From assembly GCA_902786275.1 (NCBI GenBank), contig CADACC010000011.1, positions 1 through 51,629 of the forward strand: DNA of 51,629 bases, written 5' to 3'. The notes beneath the pieces were generated by a model, which searched no databases, had not been told where the DNA came from, and saw nothing but the letters and a program-made list of their open reading frames with translations. Both the position numbers and the translations under genes were made by a program. This DNA comes from an uncultured Erysipelotrichaceae bacterium (lineage in GTDB: Bacteria > Bacillota_I > Bacilli_A > RF39 > UBA660). Numbering within the stretch: position 1 is the stretch's first letter; every line of letters starts with the position of its first letter. Of this stretch, positions 17,157 through 32,200 are shown piece after piece.

Positions 17157-17702
17157 ATGGCAAAAGTAAGTTATGCAAATTTAAAATTAAAAACAAAAGA
17201 GGAAATTAAAGAATTTGATTTTAATGGAAGTAAAATTGAAGTTCTACAATATTTACCTCTACAAGATAAGATTGATTTAATAGATATTACTTGTCAAAAA
17301 GCAAGAGAAGATAGATTATATAGTCCTATTAAAATTGATGCTTATTTTCATTTACATTTAGTATATTTATATACAAATTTAACTTTTACAGAGAAACAAA
17401 GAGAAGATGAATATAAATTATATGATTGTTTAATGAGTAATGGTTTAATAGACAGTGTATTGATGAATATGAATAAAAAAGAATATGAGTCTTTATTAGA
17501 TTTATTAAATCAAAAGATAGAAGATGAATTAAAATATAATACTACTGCGGCAGCCATCCTTAATCAATTAATCACAGACTTACCAAAAAATGCGGAGGCC
17601 GCAAAAAAGATTATGGATGAATTTGATCCTAAGAAGTATCAAGCTGTAGTTGATTTTGCTACAGCAGCAAATGGTGGTAGATCAATATTACCTGAAGCAT
17701 AA
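17157..17702 (+). CDS. Putative tail assembly chaperone, 181 aa
   Basis: ATG 17157 follows AAAAAGGAGG. The helical protein (YLPLQDKIDLIDITCQKARE) has no Trp. Position directly before the tape measure and size are those of tail assembly chaperones. No frameshifted longer form was seen: the gene ends at TAA and a terminator follows. Function is inferred from position. Confidence 0.5.
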   Translation: MAKVSYANLKLKTKEEIKEFDFNGSKIEVLQYLPLQDKIDLIDITCQKAREDRLYSPIKIDAYFHLHLVYLYTNLTFTEKQREDEYKLYDCLMSNGLIDSVLMNMNKKEYESLLDLLNQKIEDELKYNTTAAAILNQLITDLPKNAEAAKKIMDEFDPKKYQAVVDFATAANGGRSILPEA

Positions 17703-17733
17703 TTTTAATTGGGTATATTAAATTAATTTTATT

Positions 17734-17771
17734 AACCTTTTTATCACATATTTGTGATAAAAAGGTTTTTT
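17734..17771 (+). terminator. Terminator before the tape measure gene
   Basis: A perfect 15-bp stem (17734-17748 with 17753-17767) has a 4-nt loop and a T run. TTTTTTCTTTTTGG continues at 17766-17779. Confidence 0.85.
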
Positions 17772-17807
17772 CTTTTTGGAAGAAAGAGAAAAGGAGAAAA
17801 AAGGATT

Positions 17808-20800
17808 ATGGCAAAATTTGATTATGGAAGACAAATTGAATATGGTATTCGTTTTGTCGTAGATAAAGCTGCTTTGAATGATCTTCAAACAGAATTAAAT
17901 AAAATTCAACAAACTAGATTTGATACAGTTCAAATGAAATTAAATACAACAGATTTAGATAAAGTAAGAAAAGTTTATTCTGATGTAAAAGAAGATGCAA
18001 AGCAATTACAAGATGTCTTAAATAAAACTTTTAATACTAATTTAGGAACTTTTAATTTAAAAGCTTTAAATACAGAATTAAGTAAAATAAATTTAAGTAA
18101 AATGCAGAGAGATTTTGCTGCAATAGGAGCTACTGGTGCAAATGCTTTTAGACAAATACAAGCCTCTATTGTAACTCAAAATTCCGCTTTAAAGCAATCT
18201 AATGAATGATTAGATAAAATGGCGACTACTTTTAAAAATACTGTTCGATATGGTATTTCTTCAAGTGTATTTAATAATTTATCAAATTCTATTCAAAAAG
18301 CGTATGATTATACAGTTAAATTAGATAGTTCTTTAAATGATATTAGAATAGTTACTGATAAATCAGCTGAAAGCATGAATCAATTTGCTTTACGAGCAAA
18401 TAAAGCAGCTCAAGAATTAGGAAAATCAACAAAAGATTATACTGATGCTTCTTTAATTTTCTATCAACAAGGTCTAAATGATGAAGAAACAGCAGTTAGA
18501 ACAGAAGCTACTTTAAAAGCTGCAAATGTTACTGGGCAATCAACAAGAGAAGTATCAGAACAATTAACAGCAGTTTGGAATGGTTATAAAGTTCAATCTG
18601 CAGAGGTTGAATTATATGTTGATAAATTAGCAGCAACAGCTGCCGCAACGGCTGCAGATCTTGAAGAATTAAGTACAGGTATGTCGAAAGTAGCTTCTGC
18701 CGCAAATATTATGGGTGTAGATGTTGATCAATTAAATGCTCAATTAGCTACTATTGTATCTGTAACTAGAGAAGCTCCTGAATCAATAGGAACTTCATTA
18801 AAAACTGTTTATGCTCGTATGAGTGATATTGAGGCAGGATTAGATGGAGAAACTTCTCTTGGAAAATATACTGCTGATATGGCAGATTTTGGAATTAATG
18901 TTCTTGATGCGAATGGCAAATTAAGAGATATGGGAGATGTTGTTGAAGAGATTGGTGGAAAATGATCTTCTTTAACAAGAGAACAGCAAGTTTCTTTAGC
19001 TCAAACAATTGCAGGCCAAAGACAGTATTCAAGAATGATGTCTTTATTTGATAATTGAGATAAATATGTTGAAACTTTAGAAATTAGTAAAAATGCAATG
19101 GGGACTTTACAACATCAACAAGATATCTATATGGAAAGTACTCAAGCTCATATTAATCAATTAAGCACTGCATGGGAACGTGTTTATAGTGCAATGATAG
19201 ATAAAGATGTAATTATAGGAGTTACAGATGGATTAACTTCTATTGTAAAATTAATTGCTCAATTTACAGAATCTGTTGGAGGCGGAATTGGAGTTCTTAA
19301 TATTTTAGGAACTACTTTTACAAAAGTATTTAGTACTCAGATAGCTAGAGAATTAATGATATTTAATCATAATATTCAGAGTTCATTTGATACAATGAGA
19401 AATCAAAATTTTGCAAAAGCAATTTCAAGTCAATTTGCAGAAACAGGACAAGGAAATGAAATTCAAAAAACTGTAAATGGTTGATTACAAGATTTTTCTA
19501 AGTATAGCACTCTATTAAATGAAACACAAAGAGAAAGTTATGGAGAATTCATTAAACAGGGAGTTGAAATAGAAAATCAAGTTGCTTTAGAGCAAGAAAG
19601 AACTGCAAATGCAGAAAAATATTATGATATTCTAGCAGAACATAATAATCAAGCTGAAGAAAATGCTATTTCTTTTCAAAATATTGAAAAAGAAGATATA
19701 GAACTTACTACAAAAATGTATAGACTATTAGAAGATGAGTACGCTTTAGCTGAAAAATCAGCTAAATTAGCTTCATCTTTAAATAATCCAGAAGATCAAA
19801 GAAGTGAAGAGGCTTTTTTAAATGATGTAAGTCGATTAGCAGATAATTTAAATTTATTGACTCCACCAACAGAAAAAGCTACAAAAGAACTTGAACAACT
19901 TAAACAAGAATATGAAAACGCAGATTTTTTAGAAAATGAACAAACTGTAACAAGTTGAATTTCAAGAGTTCGTAATTATATGCAAGAGGTTCAAGAGGCT
20001 AGTTCAAATGCAAAAAGAGCTCTAGACCGTCAATTAAATGGAGACAATGAAAAATTATTAAATTCACAAAAAGAATACGAAGATCAACTAAAAAAAATAA
20101 AAGAACAACTTGAAAAGGTTAGTGTTACTGATTCTGTTATAAAATTAACAGGATCTATAGGGCAATTAGCAACTGCTTTTTCTATGATTCCTCGCTTTAA
20201 AGATATATGAACTAATGAAGATTTGTCTGCAGGGGAAAAAGCTTTACAAATAACTACTGCTTTAGCTTCTTTTGCGACGATGTTAGGTAGTAGTTTTAAA
20301 GGACTTGGATCTGTTGTATTTAATTTGGCAGGTCATTTTAATCTTTTGTCTGAAGAAGAATTACTTGCAGGAAAAGCTGGAGCAGCCGCATGAGCAAAAA
20401 TTCTTTTACCTATTGCAGCTGTAGCAGCCGCTATTGCAGGAATTATTGCTTTAGTAAAAATTCTTATAGATGATTATAATAAATTAGCTAATGCTGCTGA
20501 AGAAGCGACTAAAGTAACTAAAGACTTACAAGATCAAGCTCAAGCTTTAGCAAATACTCAAAAACAATTAGAAACAAGTTTTGAAGCTTATAAAACTGCA
20601 GAAGAAAATATTGAAAATTGTGCAAAAGGGACTAAAGAATGACAAGAAAATCTTGAAACTGTCAATGATACTGCTAAAGAAGTTTTAAAGAATCTTGAGA
20701 GTTTAGGAAATATAGATTTAAGTGATTTATTTTTTGTAGATTCTGAAACTGGGAAACTTACTTTAAATACGCAAGCATTAGCCAATGTTTTAGATGAGAC

Positions 20801-23800
20801 TTCTAAAAAAGCTACTTCTATGGAAATGGGAGCGAATAGAGCAAGTGCTGAAGCAACAAAAGCTGAGGCGGATGCACAATTATTAGCTATTGCAAGAGAG
20901 ATGAACCCTGTTGATTTTTGAAAATCTCTTGCAGGAGGCTCAGGGATAGGAAGCATGATAGCTCCAATTTGAGGAACTGGAATTGGGGCAGGAATGGCTT
21001 GAGGAGATTGAGATGCTCAAAATGAAAAAACAAAAGAGCTTTTGTATGGCAATTTAGATAATTTATTGGATGCAAATACGACAGATGATTTTAGAAATAG
21101 ATTAGAAAATTTAGGTCTTAAAGTAGATCAAATTACTAATGATGAATTAACAGTCTTCCAGCGCCAATTAGAGAATGTTGCTAGCAAAGAAGAATTAGCA
21201 GCTCAGAAATTAGATGCTTATGATAAATTAAGTATTCAAGAATTATTAGGTGGAGATGCTAGTGCGGCAACTGTTAATCTTGTTCAACAACAAATGAAAG
21301 ACTGACCAGGGATAAGAGAGGGACAAGAAGAAGTTTATTTAAAAAGTCTTTCTAAAATGGGAAATACTTCAGAAGTTCAATATAATGACATTTTAAGACG
21401 ATTAACAGATGCTGGATATACTTATTCTGCAGGAAAAAATATAATAAGAGGCTCAGGAGAAAATAGAGCTTTTGAATTTAAAAATGCTAAAGGAGAAGAA
21501 GAAGTTATTTCTTATAAAGAGCTTGCCAATATGTTAGCTCAGGCAGACAGTAGACAACGATATGAAGAGTTAGGGACAGGTTATGAGAAACTATGAAAAG
21601 GATTGGAAAGTGACTTTGTTAAGAATGATTTAGGATATAAAGATTTAGCAAATGAACTAAAAGAATTTTATACAAGTGGAAATTTAGAGAATTTAAATAG
21701 TTCTCAGGTCGAAGACTTAAAAGCATGGAATACTTTAACTCAACAAAATAATCAATTTGTTTCTAAAGGATTAGGAGTTGATTATGCTCAATTAATTTCT
21801 CCAGATATGCAAAAAGATTTAAATGAAGCTGCAGCAAATTATGAAACAGCAGCCCAAGATTTGGTATCTAAATATGATGAAGCAATTCAAAATAGTTTTA
21901 AACAAATTGATACTTCTGATTTATCTCTTTCTGGAAGTACAGCTCTTTTAAATACTTTAAATGGAGTTTTAGAGACAGGGGGACAAGAAGCTCTTGATAA
22001 AATAACTACTAAATTTTCAGAGATGTCTCAAGAAGAGTTAAGTAATTATGTTGATACTTTATTAGAGAAAGAATTAGATGTAGCTACTCAAATTCATCAA
22101 CTATTAGCAGGAGAAGAAACTAAAGAAGAGTATAAAGCTATGGGGCTTGATGTTCAAGAGGTAGAAGATTATGCTAATTATTTATCTAAGATTTCAAATG
22201 GAATAGAAGATTGAGATGATAATGAAAGCGATTTAGCTAATACTATGGAAAAAGAAGCAGAAGCTAATATAGTAGTCGCAAAATCCATTATGAGAATGAA
22301 TAATGGAATCGAAAAATTATCAAAAGGTCAAGAAGATTGATTAGATGTATTAAAGAAATCAAGCGTAGAAAGTGAAGAATATTTTGATTCTTTGACACAA
22401 TTACAAGATGCAACAGGAGATTTATTAGATTTAACTGAGGACGCAGAAAAATCTTTAAATGGGAAATTTTTTGAAGAAAATGCAGATTTAATTAAAAAAG
22501 CTTCAGAAGGTAATGCAGATGCAATTGATCAATTAAGAGAAAAGGCATTAGAACCTATTGTTTTAGGCCTTGAGCTAGATACTTCTTCAATAATAGATAA
22601 TAACGAGCTATGGAATAGAGTTCAACAAATTCAAGCTGTTTTAGATGAAAATCCTTTTGAATGAGGTACTAATGTAGATTTATCCGGTCTTAATGTCGGT
22701 GAACAATCTATGTTAGACTTTATGAATCAGATGATTTTAGATGCTGGAATGACAAAAGAGCAAGTTAATACTATGTTATCTGGAATGGGATTTCATGCAA
22801 ATTTTGCAACTGAACCTCAAAAGATAATGGTTAAAGAACCAGACACTACAATTGAACATGTTAGAAAAGTCTCTAAAGGCACAAAACCTGGAAACGATGG
22901 AGAAACTATTGAAGAGTATGATATAGAAAAAACTGTAGAAGTAAGGCCAGGAGCTACTCATGAAGGTAGTGTTGATGCATATTCTTTAGAAACTGCTCCT
23001 CCAGGATCAGTTGTAGTCCCAGCGATTAATTCTATGACAAAAAAAGCATCTGGATCTGCAAATAATTATTCTCCACGAAACAGAGGCGGCGGTAGCTCTG
23101 GTGGCAAAAAAGGCGGAGGCGGTGGAAAAGGAGGAGGAGGAGGTTCCTCTAAAAAAGCCGATAAAATGGATCCGCTTAAAGAAGAGATTGACCGCTATCA
23201 TGATGTTAATGTTAAACTTGAACAGATAGAAACGACTTTAGACAGATTAGAAGATGCTGAAGATAAAGCGTTTGGCGGAGACCTTGTAAAAAATTACAAT
23301 AAGCAAATTGAAGCTTTAAATAACCAAATTACAGTTACTCAACAAAAATTAGGTATCGCCGCAGATGAAATGAAAGAACTTCAAGGAAAACTTTCTGGAT
23401 CTGGGGTAAGATTCAATTCAGATGGTACTATTGGAAACTACGCGGCCGCGCTTAAAGCTCAAGAAGATTATGTAAATGGTATTATAAATCATTACAATTC
23501 TCTTGGTGCAGATGCCCAAGAATCTTATAAAGAAACTGTTGAACAAGCAAAAGAAAATTTTGATAAATTTAAAGAAAATTTAAAAAGATATGATGAACTT
23601 GTTACAGATGAAATTCCAGATTTACAAAATCAAATTCAAGAAGCAATAGATAAAATAACAGAAAAGAATATTGAGAAGTTTAAAATGGAAGTTGACCTTC
23701 GTTTAGATATGGCAGAGGCTGAAAGAGATTGGAATGAGTTTAAGAAAAAAGTTATCGATCAAATTGATGATGATGATATTCTAGGAAATGCTAAGGCTAG

Positions 23801-26144
23801 AATTGAAGATTTAAGAACTTATCTAAATGATTTAGATACAGGCGAAGTTCAAGCTTTAGGTAAACATGTTCAAGAAACTTTAGATGAGTTAAGAGCTTTT
23901 GATAAAGGTTTAGATAATGTTTATGGAAGAGAAAGAGCGCAATCATTAGAAGATTTAGAAGAATATTTTGATAACTTAAAAGATGCATTAGAAGAAATTG
24001 TAGAAATTCAAGATGAGTTACAAGAAGATGTTCTAGATCAAATGGATGCAGTTCAAGATAAGATTGATGATCAAGTTGATACTTTTGAAGCAATTTCAGA
24101 TTTAATTGAACATGATATGACTTTAATTCAACTTACTCTTGGCGAAGATGCTTATGCGGAATTGAGTAATTTCTATAAGGCTCAACAAGATAATTATAAT
24201 AAACAATTAGATTTCCAAAGACAACAAGTAGATTATTGGAAACAACAAATGGATGCGGTTGAGCAAGGTTCAGAACAATTTGATGCGGCTAGAGAGAAAT
24301 GAGCGGATGCCGTAGCAGATTGGAATGATTTAGTTGAAGATACTATTGAAAATTTACAAGACCAATTAGAAAATACTATAAATGCGATATTTAAGAATTT
24401 AAATGATAATTTAACTAATAATAAAGGTTTACAATATGTAAGTGATGAATTTGAGATTGTTGGCGAAAGAGCTGAACAATTCTTAGATGAAATAAATAGA
24501 CTTCAAGGAATTGCGGACTTAGCTGATAAATATCAAGATGCTATAAATAATACAAACAATATCTCTGCTCAAAGAAAATTAAATGCGGCGATGGAAGAGC
24601 AATTGAACGCATTAAAAGATGCAGACAAGCTAAGTGAAAAAGATATTGAAAGAGCTCAAAAGAGATATGACTTAACTGTTGCTCAAATAGCTCTTGAAGA
24701 AGCTCAAGCACAAAAGAATACTTTGAGATTGAGAAGAGACACTCAAGGTAATTATAGATATCAATATGTTGCAGATGATGAAGCTGTAAACGATGCTGAA
24801 AATAAATTAAGAGAAGCTTATAATTCTTTATATAATTTTGATAAAGAAAGATATATTGATAATTTAAATGAAGCTTATGATACTTGGAATGACTATCAAG
24901 AAGCAATGGCGGAAGCTGCACAAATCAATGACCCAGAGTTAAGAGCTGAAAAGGAAGCTTTAATACAACAAGAATATGGAGAAATTATTAATGGTATCGT
25001 AGAACAAAATGAAAAAATAAGAACAGATTTAAGAGAATCTGCTTTTATGGATTTAGCTAATTTAAAACAAGAAGAATATGATACTTATATGAATATGACT
25101 CAAGCAGAACAAGATGTAATTCTTAATAATTTGATTCCTCAATGAGATGATGGAATTCAACAGATGATTAGCTCAATTAAAGATGAAGGTGGATTTGAAC
25201 CTACAACTACAGAAGCTTTTGATAATATTAAACAAGCTGCTGAAGACTATGATGCGGCAGTTCAAGATATTCAAGAAGATATTAATGCAACTGTTGGGGA
25301 TGTTTTAGATGGCGAAGATAAAATTATTGCTATAAATCAAGACTTAACTGTAAGTAATAATGATGTTGTAGATAGTTATAAAGCGGAATTAACTGCTGTA
25401 CAAGAACTTGCGGCAGGGGTTAATGATCTTGCGGACGCGTACAAAGATGAATTGCAAGCTGCAAAAGATGCTCATGACTATTTAGCTAAACAAAGAGAAG
25501 AAGCTGCAAAAGCCGCGGCTGAAGCTGAAAAAGGCAAGACCGCAGCTAAAGAGACAGTTGCTACTCCTTTACCAGAAACTAAACCAGCACAAACAACTGC
25601 AGCACCTGCTCCCGCACAGAATTCTAATCCTCATGCAGGATATAGATTAGGTGGCCAAGCTTATACCATAGTTTCTGGAGATACCTTATCAGGAATTGCG
25701 AGAAGATTTTATGGAAAAGCAAGTTTATATACTGAAATTTGGGCACATAATAAAGATCATTTAAGAGGTAAGAATGCAAATCGTATTTATCCAGGAGAAA
25801 TAGTATATCTAGATACTGGTGGATACACAGGAGAATGAAATAGTGGTGGAAAACTTGGAGTATTACATCAAAAAGAATTAGTATTAAATGCAAAAGATAC
25901 TAAAAACTTACTTGATACTGTTGCAATTATGAGAAATATAACTGCGGCAGTTGGAGAAAATACTTTACAAAGACTTTCTGGAGCAACTTCTGGAAGTTAT
26001 ATAACTAATGGAGATGGCAAAGGAATATTAGAACAAGATGTTCATATTACAGCTAATTTCCCTAATGTAAGAAGTGCTATTGAAATAGAAACTGCATTAA
26101 ATAATTTAACAAATGCAGCCTCTCAATATATAGGAAAACAATAG
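17808..26144 (+). CDS. Tail tape measure protein with C-terminal LysM, 2778 aa
   Basis: This sets tail length and is threaded inside the tube. ATG 17808 follows AAGGAG. The frame runs to TAG with about twenty TGA read as Trp. Segments that look like separate genes under the standard code are all in this frame. N-terminal coiled coils lead into a TP901-type tape-measure core (about 140-390, ELSTGMSKVASAANIMGVDV). A hydrophobic membrane-like stretch follows near 865-890 (ILLPIAAVAAAIAGIIALVK). Then come long coiled coils, a Gly/Ser/Lys linker (about 1759-1785) and more coiled coils. A LysM module (about 2619-2665, YTIVSGDTLSGIARRFYG) precedes YTGEWNSGGKLGVLHQKELV. LysM binds peptidoglycan, so it may act at DNA ejection. 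No peptidase motif was seen. Confidence 0.93.
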
Positions 26145-26149
26145 ATAAT

Positions 26150-26181
26150 AAGGAAGATACTATTCAGTATCTTCCTTTTTT
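26150..26181 (+). terminator. Terminator after the tape measure gene
   Basis: A 12-bp perfect stem (26150-26161 with 26166-26177), ATTC-type tetraloop and T run. Confidence 0.88.
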
Positions 26182-26182
26182 A

Positions 26183-26232
26183 TTTTGGTTAATTTAGATT
26201 AATAAATATACATAAAAAATAAAATTATATAG
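26183..26232 (+). promoter_or_regulatory. Candidate phage promoter signature
   Basis: TTTTGG (26183-26188) follows the T tract, with TATATAGAA starting 38 nt after the GG (26226) and a ribosome site next. Same pattern as at the other terminators. Confidence 0.35.
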
Positions 26233-26267
26233 AATTAAATTTTAGGAGAAAAAAGGAGAGATAAAGA

Positions 26268-29200
26268 ATGAGTGCAACAAATTATGAGAAACAAATTCTT
26301 GACACAATCCAAAAACTTGTAGACAATGCAGTACAAAATGCTAGTTATGATAAAACTATTCAATGTACTATTTTAAAAGTGCAAGATGCTGCAATGGGCA
26401 AATATAAGGTTAAATATCAAGATAGTGCTTTTTATGCTTATTCTACTACAACAGATGTAACTTATGCTGCTGGTAAATCAGTTTATGTTCTTGTCCCAGG
26501 AAATGATATGGCAAGTAACAAAACTATTATTGGAACAGTAGATAGTTTAGGCGCAGATTATATTAATAATATCTCAATAGAAAATAGATATGATATAATT
26601 GGTAATAATATAGCATCATCAGAAGATATATTTGGATTATGCTCTTATAAATCAGGCGGGGATTCAGTAGTTTTATATGATTATGATAATGATATAAATT
26701 TAATAAATTACAATGCGGAGGCCGCAGACTTATACATCAAGAAAGGTACAGCTTTATTATTAGGAGCATACTTTAAAACAGACCTTCCAACAGAACAGAA
26801 ATTTAGAGGAAATTATGGGATATCTTTCGAAACTATATATGCAGATGAAGCAGGAGAGCCTGTAGAACGTAATTTTATTATTGACATTGATAACATGAAC
26901 GGAAATCCATATAATTTAGTAAATTTTACTAAACAAATTAGTGCTTATGAATTAGACGGATTAAAATTTCAATCTATAAATAAAATACAAATTTTTTCAG
27001 ATAATTTTCCTCATACTGCAACAGGAAAAGAAGATGATATTTTTGTAAAAGATATTCAAATTTATTCTGCGGAAGCTATTCCGGAAGAAGAATTAACTAA
27101 TTGTGGATTATCATTAATCACTCCACAAGGTATTTATTTTGATAATCAAAGTGCGGCAACCGCGGTTAGAGAAATACAAGCCCAGGTCCGCGTAAAAGGC
27201 AAGGCCGCAAGTGATGATTTTTCAAATCTTTCTTTCTATTGGTTTAAAGAAAATGTTGGAATTACTATTAATTCAGAAAAATATAACAAATTAGGCGGTT
27301 CAGGTTGGGAATGTTTAAATGAGTATAATGTTATAGATAGAACAGACCCAGATCACTTACTAATTGAATGAAATGCCGCAGGTAGTTCAATCTCAGTAAT
27401 GAAAAGAGAGAATGCCGCAAAAGAAAATAGATATAAATGTGTCGCAGTTTATAATACTGACACAATTTTAGAAAAAGAAATTACAATATATAATTTAAGT
27501 TCTTCTTATGATATCACTATTGCTTCTAGTAATGGAACTCAATTTTATTTTGATGTAGGAACAACAAATTTATCTTGTTTAATAAATGGAACTTTACAAA
27601 CTGATAGTAAATATACTTATTCATGAGGAGCTGTTGATTTTTATGGAAGTTTTAAAAATTTAGAAGAAACAAGCAATACTTATGAAAACGTTGCAGTAAA
27701 TGAAATTATAAATTATACAGTTTATAAATGTTCAGTTTGATATGATGGAGATTATATTGGAACAAATTCTATTATATTATACAATTCATTAAAAAAAGCT
27801 CAAAATTATAATTTAGTTATAAATAATGGAGTTCAAGTTTATAAATATGATACAAATGGAATTGCTCCAAATAATAAATCTTTAGATAATCCTATTACTC
27901 TATTGCCTTTAACTTTCACTTTATTTGATGATATGGGGCAAGAAATTCCTGCAAGTGGAATTCCTGGGTCTGCAATTAAATGGAAAGTTCCTATTGATGA
28001 TACAATGATAATTATTCCAAATGAATATGGAACTCCTACTATTGAAGATGGATATTATATTTATGCTAATATTTATTCTTTAGGATATGATATTGCAACA
28101 AGATATAATATAAATGCTAGTGAAAATAATATTGAATTAAATATAGATTATGAAGGGGTTTCTTATAAAGCTGTTACAAATTTATCTTTTATTAAAGAAG
28201 GTGAATCTGGAACAAATGGAACAGATTTTATTTGTAAAATTGTTCCAAATATTGCAACAGGGGAATTAAATGATTACCCTATGGTTACTTATAATGAAGA
28301 TACAGAAAGTTATAGCTTAAATTATACTCCAACAAGTCAAAATCTTTGGTTCAAAGTTCAATTATGGCATGATGGTATTAAAATTTTTGAAAATGTTGTT
28401 TCAGGAAATTCTAATGTTGAACAAGATGAAGAAGGCAACTTTAAAGAGGTAGATGTTTCTTGGAGTATATTGCAAAATAAATATACAAATATTCCTACAA
28501 AAAGTCAATCTTCTTTAATTACAGAAGATTCTAACTTAAGTATAAATGCGGCAACCGGTGAGGTAACATTTGACGCGACAGAATATGCGGATCCCGCAAA
28601 TATAGTAAAATGTACTGTAACTTATGATGGTATGACTTATTATGATACCATGCCAGTTATAGTATCTAGAATAAAGAATAGTAATTATACTTTAAAATTA
28701 AAGAAAAATAGCGGTTTCCGCTATGCGATATATTCAACAGATGGAAGATATCCTCAATATGATAACAATCAACCTTTTGAAATAATTACTCTAAATCAAA
28801 ATACAGATATAAGTGAATCAACAACTTATACATGGGAAGTTTATGGAAGTTCTTATATTAATGGCTGACATGATGAGGTTAATATTATTCCAAGAAAAAC
28901 TTATGGACAAATATTAAAAGCAAATCAAAAATATTATAAACCTGTTGATGAATTTAATGGTTTAAGTGTAAACAATGGAATTTCAGTAACAACAGCAATA
29001 GGTTCTATTCAAATTCCTATTCATCTTTATTTAAATAAATATAGTAATGCTTTAATGAATGATTGAGATGGAAATAGTATTCAAATAAAAGAAGATGAAG
29101 GTTTAATTTTATCTCCTCAAGTTGGGGCAGGTAAGAAAGAACAGGATAATTCTTTTACAGGTGTATTTTTAGGAAGTGTAGAAGAAACTGGAAAAGAGGT

Positions 29201-32200
29201 TGAAACAGGTTTATTTGGATATAGTTCTGGAGAAAGAACTATAGCTTTAGATGCTAGTGATGGTTCAGCTAGATTTGGAAAAACAGGGTCTGGACAAATT
29301 GTTATAGATCCAAGTACAAATCAAGCAATTTTAACTTCTGGTAATTATGATACGACAGAAGGAACTGGTATGCAGATTAATTTATCTGAGCCAAGTATAA
29401 CTTGAGGAAATGGTAACTTTTCTATTGATTCAACTGGTAAAGTAGTTGCTACTCAATTACATATGACTGCGGATTCAGATAGAACTGTACAACAAGAAAT
29501 TATGTCTTTAGATAATGCAACTTCTATTTTACAAATAAATCCTATTACAAATAATTTAATTATTCCTTGTGATACTAATCATAAACCTTTTGAAACAAAA
29601 CAATATACAATACAATGTTATCCAAAATTTAAAAATATAGATGTATCAGGTGTAACTTGTAGTTTTAATCCTTCTTCAATTACAAATTTAAGTTATTATT
29701 GGAGCGTGGCTAATAAAAATATTATTGTTACAGTAAATTCTGCAAAGGCAATACAAGAAACTACAAATTTAATTACTGCTACATTTACTTATAAAGATAA
29801 TAATAATGTAACTTGGACACAGGTTCAACAATTTAACATTAGCTTAGGCTTACAAGGTACTCAAGGTATCCCAGGAGAGCCTGGACCTGGTGGAGAATCA
29901 TCTTATTTTCACTATTATTATTCAGATGTAATAAATCCTTCTGGCTTTAGTCAAATGACAAAAACACCTAGTGAATTTATGGGAACCTATGTAGATACAA
30001 CTGCGGAAGACTCTACTGATCCAAGTGATTATACATGGTTTAAATTAGAAGGAACAGATGGTGAAGCTGGTTTAGATGGCTTTTCAATATGAATTGCATC
30101 AACTGCGCCTTCAGGTAATACGTATTTAAGAAGTCAATTATCTGGTCCTAGTGCGTCTCAAACTCCTAAAGTTGGAGAGATTGTAGTCAGTGAAAATAGA
30201 TATCAATATACGATAACAAAAGTAGAAAATAATACAATCACTGTAGGTTCAAATACAGAAGAAAGTATATTATTAAATCGCTCAGGAAGTAGTGATACAT
30301 CTTCTCCTATAACTAGAACAGTAGATTATTCTGGATTAGTAAATGGAGATTTATTAAGAATAAATTTGGAAATGGGTTATGACTCAGGAAGTGGCCGTTG
30401 ATCAGCCACTCGTGGAAGCGTTGATCTTATATGGACAGGAAATACAGAGACAGTAGATGTTACAATGCCAAATACAAGTCGTGTTTGTACTTGTACTGTT
30501 ACTCCTTCTACTTCTCAAATATCATGTGCTTTCTCAAGTTTGGACTATGAAGGTGGATATATTACATTAACAAAGGCAATTACAAAAGTAGATTTAAAAG
30601 GAGAAAATGGAACTAATGGAACTAGTCCTTATATATCTTATTTAACAAATGAAGCTCAAACTTTTGCGGCGGGGACCACGAAAGAAGTAACTACACAATT
30701 AATTGCTTATCAAGGAACAACTCCAAAAGCAGTTCAAATTAAATCTGTAAATGGGGTTACAGCTTCAACAGCTAGCGCCGGTGTTGAAACAGGAAAAACT
30801 GGAATGAAATTTAAAGTAAGTTCAACTAGCGCAGTAATAAGTCCTACTATTACTTTTATAGCAACTACTAATTTACCTCAGACTCAAACAGAACAACTTG
30901 AAATTAAATATATTATATCTGGAGAAAATACAGAAAGATCTATTTATTTTAGCTATTCTAGTACAACAACTGGATCAAGCGGGGCTGCCGCAAGTCTAGT
31001 TGATATTACAGCAAGCTCGCAAATGTTTAAATCTACAGATGGAGGAACTATATTTAGTCCAAATACTATTGTTTTAACACCTAGATTTCAAACAGTTACT
31101 TATTCAAAATGGCAATATATTATTGGGACAAATACTCCTGTAAATGTTGTTAGTGGACAAAATGGTTTAACTTTAAATGGATCTGTATTAACAATTAGTA
31201 AAGATAGTAGTTTATTTAATACAAATTCTTCTGTTACTTTTAAATGTATAAGTTCAAATATAAATGTATTTGATACAATTACTATTGTTAAATTATATGA
31301 TGTAAAAGATATAGAAATTGGTGGAAGAAATTATATTTCTAATTTAGAGGAAAACTGACAAAATGGAAATTGAATAATTCCTAATGTAGGAGAACCTACA
31401 GAAATTACTACTTATAATGGAAGAATTTCTTTAAAGAGAAGGATAGAAATTGAACCTGAAACTAGTTATTGAATTAAGATATACTCAACAAAAAATGTAA
31501 AAGTTTTATTTAGAGTATGTGATGAAGATGATAATTTTATAAGGTCAGATATTGATTTGGTTGACCAACAATGAGTTTCTAGTGTAAATGATAAATATTT
31601 ACATTTAACAATTTATGATAATAGTGATGTTAGTGATATTGCAAATGAGATAACTAAAGTAAAATTTGAAAAAGGTAATGTTGCTACAGATTGGACAATG
31701 GCTCCTGAAGATATTGATACAAATATTTCAACATCAACCCAAACAGCTGTTAATCAAAGTATTGTAAATATTATTCCTCACTATTGTTATCGTTCAGATG
31801 GTCTAAAACCAAAAGAAACAGATACTTGAACAACTCCGTTAGATGAAACTCATTTAACAGATACAATGTATATTTGGCAAAGAGATAAAATTATATATGG
31901 AAACGATTCTTTTATTTGATCTGAAATACATAGCATAAAAAACAAAATAAGTTATATTACTGAATATGCAGCATGAGATTCTAGCGATACTGCTCCAGAA
32001 GAAGGATCTGATAAATGAAAAGAAGCTAAACCAGATACGACAGATAAATATATTTGAACAAGAACTACAACAAATTGAGATACTGGATTAGTTACACATT
32101 CAACTCCTATTTGTGATACTTTGGCAAAAAGGCTACAAGATAGTTTAAATCAAATGGGATTAAGTGTTTCAGAACTATCTGAATCTGGATACGTTAGAAT

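Noticed and set aside
23797-24093. Leftward ORFs opposite the tape measure and fibres
   Set aside because: They are mirror images of biased codons on the plus strand, rich in Leu/His/Tyr, without ribosome sites.
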